Shown here: piece after piece, positions 7,298 through 10,773 of the stretch
Numbering within the stretch: the first letter of the stretch is position 1
How the letters are laid out: every line of letters starts with the position of its first letter
NCBI GenBank assembly: GCA_016793305.1
Contig: JAEUHU010000355.1
Span: forward strand, 1-10,773
Length of the DNA: 10,773 nt
Reading direction: 5' to 3'
Source: Planctomycetota bacterium
GTDB lineage: Bacteria > Planctomycetota > UBA1135 > UBA2386
Position numbers and translations under genes: made by a program
Notes under the pieces: generated by a model
The model's input: only the letters and a program-made list of their open reading frames with translations
Told to the model about the DNA's origin: nothing
Database searches by the model: none

Positions 7298-8782
7298 ATG
7301 CTGGCCATGCAATCGATCGGCCCTCGCTTCCTCGGCCTCGACGTCGGCACGCAGAGCACCAAGGCCTTGGTGCTCGACCTCGCCCGCGGCGAGGTCGTGG
7401 CCCGCGCCAGCGCCCCGCATTCGATGCTCGCTGGCCTGCCGCCCGGGCACCTCGAGCAGGCGCCCGAGCAGTGGCTCGCGGCCGTCGCGACGTCGGTGCG
7501 CGCCGTGCTGCAGCAGATCGATCCGGCCTCGATCGCCGGGCTCGCCGTGTCCGGGCAGCAGCACGGCTGTGTGGTGCTCGACCGCACGGGTGCCGTGGTG
7601 CGCCCGGCGAAGCTCTGGTGCGACACCGCCACCGCCGCCGAGGCACGCGAACTGAGCGACCGGCTCGGCCGGGCGGTGCCGACCGGCTTCACCGCCAGCA
7701 AGGTGTTGTGGCTGGCCCGACACGAACCGGCCGCGTGGGCGAAGGTGGCGACGGTGCTGCTGCCACACGACTACGTGAACCACTGGCTGTGTGGCGAAAC
7801 GTCGATGGAGTTCGGCGACGCCTCCGGCACCGGCTGGTTCGACCCGACGACGCGCACGTTCGATCCGGTGGCGATGGCGGCGATCGATCCAGCCCTCGCG
7901 ACGCGCGTGCCGCCGCTGCGTGCGCCCGGCACGTTCGCTGGGCGACTCTGCGCCGCGACCGCGGCGACCCTCGGTCTCCCACCTGGTCTGCCGGTCGCGA
8001 CCGGCGGCGGCGACAACATGATGGCGGCGATCGGCAGCGGCGCCACGAGTGCCGGCGTGGTGGTCGCGAGCCTCGGCACGTCGGGCACGATCTTCACGCG
8101 GACCGAGAGCCCGGTGGTGGATCCGCACGGCGCGATCGCGCCGTTCTGCAGCAGCGATGGCGCCTGGCTGCCGCTGCTGTGCGTGATGAACGTCACCGGG
8201 CTCACCGAAGAGGTGCGCACGCTGACCGGGCTCGACCATGCGGCATTGACCGAGGCTGCCAGCTCCGTGCCGGTCGGCAGCGGCGGGCTCGTGTGGTTGC
8301 CGTTCCTGCTCGGCGAACGGGTGCCCGACCTGCCCGAGGCGACCGGCACCCTGCTCGGCCTGCGTCCGGGCCTGCTGCGCCCCGGCCACCTCTACCGCGC
8401 CGCCCTCGAAGGGGTGTCGTTGAACCTCGCCGCCGGGCTCGATCGCCTGCGCGACCTCGGCCTGCTGGTCGACGAAGTGCGCCTCGTCGGTGGGGCCTCG
8501 GGCAACCGCCTGTGGCAGCAGATCCTGGCCAACCTGTTCGCCGTGCCGGTGCGGCCGCTGCTCGAAGCGGAGTCGGCGGCGCTGGGGGCGGCGATCCAGG
8601 CCGCTTGGGCGTTGCGCCGGGCGCGTGGCGAACCCGACCTGCCGATCGACGCGGTCGCGGCCCCGTTCGTCCGGCTCGGGGCCGCCGTGTTGCCGGAAGC
8701 GCGTTGGGCCCCGGCGCACCAGGCCTTGCGGGTCCGGTTCCGCGAGCACCAGGAACGCCTGCATCCCGGCAGCACCCGCTGA
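7298..8782 (+). CDS. xylB: Xylulokinase-type FGGY carbohydrate kinase
   Basis: This 494-residue cytoplasmic enzyme most likely phosphorylates D-xylulose to xylulose 5-phosphate with ATP, feeding the pentose phosphate pathway. It matches E. coli XylB over its full length. Shared blocks are the N-terminal phosphate-binding LDVGTQSTKALVL (14-26, Asp15), SGQQHG (85-90, where E. coli has QMHG), PTGFTASKVLWLARHEP (128-144), LLPHDYV (154-160), GDASGTGWFD (173-182), the catalytic-base block GGGDN (Asp239), SLGTSGTIF (258-266), LPFLLGER (334-341) and the C-terminal LVGGASGNRLWQQILAN. The length is usual for the family. ATG 7298 was chosen, with ATG 7307 also possible; an upstream in-frame GTG at 7220 overlaps the chemoreceptor gene and adds unconserved Arg-rich sequence. 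It starts 40 bp after the chemoreceptor gene. No xylose isomerase, transporter or regulator is in the window, so a related ketopentose substrate cannot be excluded. Confidence 0.9.
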   Translation: MLAMQSIGPRFLGLDVGTQSTKALVLDLARGEVVARASAPHSMLAGLPPGHLEQAPEQWLAAVATSVRAVLQQIDPASIAGLAVSGQQHGCVVLDRTGAVVRPAKLWCDTATAAEARELSDRLGRAVPTGFTASKVLWLARHEPAAWAKVATVLLPHDYVNHWLCGETSMEFGDASGTGWFDPTTRTFDPVAMAAIDPALATRVPPLRAPGTFAGRLCAATAATLGLPPGLPVATGGGDNMMAAIGSGATSAGVVVASLGTSGTIFTRTESPVVDPHGAIAPFCSSDGAWLPLLCVMNVTGLTEEVRTLTGLDHAALTEAASSVPVGSGGLVWLPFLLGERVPDLPEATGTLLGLRPGLLRPGHLYRAALEGVSLNLAAGLDRLRDLGLLVDEVRLVGGASGNRLWQQILANLFAVPVRPLLEAESAALGAAIQAAWALRRARGEPDLPIDAVAAPFVRLGAAVLPEARWAPAHQALRVRFREHQERLHPGSTR

Positions 8783-8799
8783 CGTCCGGGCCGCTGCCG
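8767..8799 (+). terminator. GC-rich hairpin overlapping the end of xylB
   Basis: The outer stem CGGCAGC (8767-8773) pairs with GCTGCCG (8793-8799), and the inner stem CCCG (8775-8778) pairs with CGGG (8787-8790) around an 8-base loop, with a small 1x2 internal bulge. The xylB stop codon (8780-8782) lies in the loop. No T-run follows, so it is not a textbook intrinsic terminator. It may mark the transcript end or protect the 3' end. In DNA this GC-rich a chance origin is possible. Confidence 0.35.
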
Positions 8800-8813
8800 C
8801 GACCTCCGACCGA

Positions 8814-8843
8814 TTGGCGCGCGGCGGCCGGCGGCCCTACGGT
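8814..8843 (+). promoter_or_regulatory. Possible sigma-70-type promoter for a leaderless transcript
   Basis: TTGGCG (8814-8819) and TACGGT (8838-8843) are separated by 18 bp and resemble -35 and -10 elements. The start ATG of the next gene lies only 6 bases past the second hexamer, so transcription would start at or next to the ATG. No Shine-Dalgarno precedes this ATG, which fits. This is pattern matching on two short hexamers, so it remains weak. Confidence 0.35.
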
Positions 8844-8849
8844 TGCGGC

Positions 8850-10773
8850 ATGTTCCTGACTCGCAAGATCGGTTCGGTGCTGCGCGGCCAGGCGACGCCG
8901 ATGCAGGTGCAGTTCGCGACGGTGCTCGGTGGCATGCTCGGCTTCGTGCCGGGCTTCTTCCTGCCCGGGGACCTGGGCGGCGGCCTGATGCAGGCCCCTG
9001 GCCTGATCCTGTCGCTGCTGTGCCTCGTGCTGGTGCTGAACGCCAACCTAGGCGTGTTCGGCCTGACCACCTTGGTGGCGAAGCTGCTGAGCGCCGCCCT
9101 GCTGCCGGTCTCGTATGCCCTCGGCACGTGGCTGCTCGAAGGGCCCTTCGAGGGGCTCTATCGCGGCCTCGTCAACGCGCCGGTCACCGCATGGTTCGGC
9201 CTCGAGTACTACGCGACCAGCGGCGGACTCGTGCTCGGCCTCGTGTTCGGCGTGGTCTCCGGCTTCCTGATGAACCGCAGCATCCGCCTCGTGCGCACGC
9301 GCATGGCGGCCGCCGAGGAGAACAGCGCCGCCTACCAGAAGTACTCCCAGAAGCGCTGGGTGCGGTTCCTCTCGTGGCTGCTGCTCGGCAAGGGCAAGGG
9401 CAAGCAGACGTGGAAGGAACTGGTCGAATCGCAGCGCCGCGGCTCGCCGGTGCGGGTGGTCGGGCTCGTGGTGGCCGCGGTGCTGGTCGGCAGCGTGTTC
9501 GTGTTCCAGCAGTGGTTCTCGGAGCCGATCCTGACGCGCAACCTGAAGGCCGGGCTCGAAGCGGTGAACGGCGCCACGGTCGACCTGCAGTCGGCGCGGC
9601 TCGGCTTCGGCGACGGGCAGCTGCGGCTCGCCGGGCTCGCGATCAGCGACTCCCAGCAGCTCGACAAGGACCTGCTCGCGGCCGAGGAAGTCGTGGCGAC
9701 GATCGACACCGGCGCCCTGCTGCGCCGCCGCTTCGTCGTCGACGAGGTCCGGGCCACGGCCGCGCGCGGTGGCACGAAGCGAACGGTGCCGGGCATCGTG
9801 ATCCCGAGCACGGAACCCGAGCCGGAGCCGCCGCCGCCCCCGCCGGCCGGCACGCCGACGATCGACGATTACCTGAAGGACTACGAGGTCTGGAAGCAAC
9901 GGCTCGCCCAGGCCCAGGAGTGGATCGAGGCGATCTGCGGTGGCGACGAACCGCCGGCGACCACCACGCCCGAACAGGATCAGCAGCAACAGCAGGAGCA
10001 GCGCCAGCAGCAGGAATCGCTCGGACTGGCACGCGTCGTGGCCAAGCACCTGCTCACCGACGGCCCGCGCATCCTGGTCCGCAAGGTCTCGATCGAGGGC
10101 ATCACCTACTCGTTCGGCGATCGCACCGAGGTGCTCGAACTGCGCGGCGCGAACCTGTCCGACGCACCGTCGAAGGTCGCCGACGCCCTGTCGTTCCTCG
10201 TCCAGTCGAAGACCGACTGGCTGAAGCTCGGTCTCGCCGGCAAGACGGCAGAAGCACCGATGGGCTTCGACTTCACGCTGAAGCGCGTGCCGGTCGACAG
10301 CGTGTTCGGCCAGCTGAAGCTCGGCGGGGCGCCGCCGCTGCGTGGCGGCACGATGGACCTCGCCGCCAAGGGGGCGTTCACCGGCGGTGGCCAGAAGGCG
10401 CTCGCGATGGACGTGCCGCTGCAGGTGGCGCTCACCGACACGACGTTCGCGCTCGCGGGCAGCAAGGAGACCAAGGTCTCGTCGCTGCTGCTGCCGATCG
10501 GGCTGCGCGGTGCCTTGACCAGCCCGTCGGTGTCGCTCGACGACAAGGTGCTGCAGGAGGCCCTGGTGAAGGCCGGGCAGGCCGAACTCGCGAACTTCGT
10601 GCAGGGCCAGGCCGGCAAGCTGCTCGGTGGTACAGGGCTCGCGATCCCCGGCATCGACCCGAACCGCTCGGTCGGCGAGAACCTCGACGCGGCGGCGAAG
10701 GCCGCCGAGGCCGAGCTGAAGGCGAAGGCCGAAGCGGAGCAGAAGCGCCTCGAGGAGGAGGCGAAGAAGAAGG
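8850..10773 (+). CDS. TIGR03546-like membrane domain fused to TIGR03545/AsmA-like domain, C-terminus cut
   Basis: 641 codons are visible and the frame is open at the right edge. Residues 1-155 resemble the TIGR03546 family: MFLTRKIGSVLRGQATPMQV, then several hydrophobic helices (about 22-40, 50-70, 72-95, 125-142). A further transmembrane helix lies at about 201-220. What follows resembles TIGR03545, itself AsmA-like: TRNLKAGLEAVNGATVDLQS (229-248), LRLAGLAISD (258-267), then an ATIDTGALLRRRFVVDEV-type block (283-300). Two low-complexity stretches interrupt it: a Pro/Glu run (about 322-332) and a Gln-rich run (about 376-389). The visible end (612-641) is an Ala/Lys/Glu helix, probably coiled coil. 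From memory, these two families are usually separate neighbouring genes, so this appears to be a gene fusion. Its role is unknown; AsmA-like relatives act in envelope biogenesis or lipid transport. ATG 8850 fits the family N-terminus, and no Shine-Dalgarno precedes it. Confidence 0.82.
   Translation, partial: MFLTRKIGSVLRGQATPMQVQFATVLGGMLGFVPGFFLPGDLGGGLMQAPGLILSLLCLVLVLNANLGVFGLTTLVAKLLSAALLPVSYALGTWLLEGPFEGLYRGLVNAPVTAWFGLEYYATSGGLVLGLVFGVVSGFLMNRSIRLVRTRMAAAEENSAAYQKYSQKRWVRFLSWLLLGKGKGKQTWKELVESQRRGSPVRVVGLVVAAVLVGSVFVFQQWFSEPILTRNLKAGLEAVNGATVDLQSARLGFGDGQLRLAGLAISDSQQLDKDLLAAEEVVATIDTGALLRRRFVVDEVRATAARGGTKRTVPGIVIPSTEPEPEPPPPPPAGTPTIDDYLKDYEVWKQRLAQAQEWIEAICGGDEPPATTTPEQDQQQQQEQRQQQESLGLARVVAKHLLTDGPRILVRKVSIEGITYSFGDRTEVLELRGANLSDAPSKVADALSFLVQSKTDWLKLGLAGKTAEAPMGFDFTLKRVPVDSVFGQLKLGGAPPLRGGTMDLAAKGAFTGGGQKALAMDVPLQVALTDTTFALAGSKETKVSSLLLPIGLRGALTSPSVSLDDKVLQEALVKAGQAELANFVQGQAGKLLGGTGLAIPGIDPNRSVGENLDAAAKAAEAELKAKAEAEQKRLEEEAKKK

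Noticed and set aside
3712..7701. Open frame of 1329 codons on the minus strand
   Set aside because: It runs antisense to the anti-sigma, chemoreceptor and xylulokinase genes, all of which have recognisable motifs. The translation is Arg/His/Gln/Asp-rich with no domain. Long antisense frames are expected at this GC content.
7040..8764. Open frame of 574 codons on the minus strand
   Set aside because: It is antisense to xylB and the end of the chemoreceptor gene and has shadow-type composition.
9048..10049. Open frame of 333 codons on the minus strand
   Set aside because: It is antisense to the TIGR03546/TIGR03545-like fusion. Its Leu-rich run is the reverse of the Gln-rich stretch.

Overview
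The window is about 10.8 kb of high-GC bacterial DNA holding seven protein genes, two of them cut by the window edges. The best guess for the source is a member of the Planctomycetota. This rests on a Ser/Thr kinase with the DWG form of the DFG motif and a Pkn-type layout, an ECF sigma factor paired with a very large membrane anti-sigma-like protein, and almost no Shine-Dalgarno sequences. It is an inference from style, not a proven assignment. No rRNA, tRNA, CRISPR array, transposase or phage gene was seen.

Left part, minus strand (1-2414). A HAD protein related to GmhB/HisB-N phosphatases (2414-1836) is followed, 150 bp downstream, by a transmembrane Ser/Thr protein kinase (1685 to beyond position 1). 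The HAD protein has lost its nucleophile Asp (now Glu), a motif IV Asp (now His) and two zinc-binding Cys, so it looks like a catalytically dead pseudo-phosphatase. The intervals 1686-1835 and 2415-2737 hold no recognisable gene.

Centre, plus strand (2738-7257). An ECF sigma factor overlaps by ATGA with an 881-residue membrane protein. That protein has a zinc anti-sigma motif, one transmembrane helix, and a roughly 690-residue exported part with FecR-like and carboxypeptidase-regulatory-like segments. Together they form a cell-surface signalling pair. After 111 bp comes a methyl-accepting chemotaxis protein with two transmembrane helices but essentially no periplasmic sensor loop.

Right part, plus strand (7298-10773). 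A xylulokinase-type FGGY sugar kinase ends in a GC-rich hairpin. It is followed by a membrane protein that joins a TIGR03546-like N-terminal membrane domain to a TIGR03545/AsmA-like domain in one chain, and this gene runs off the right edge.

The genes do not form one obvious pathway. The window is best read as a signalling-rich chromosomal stretch (kinase, ECF/anti-sigma, chemoreceptor) with metabolic and envelope genes alongside. The features most worth following are the degenerate HAD protein, the large anti-sigma protein, the sensorless chemoreceptor and the TIGR03546-TIGR03545 fusion.
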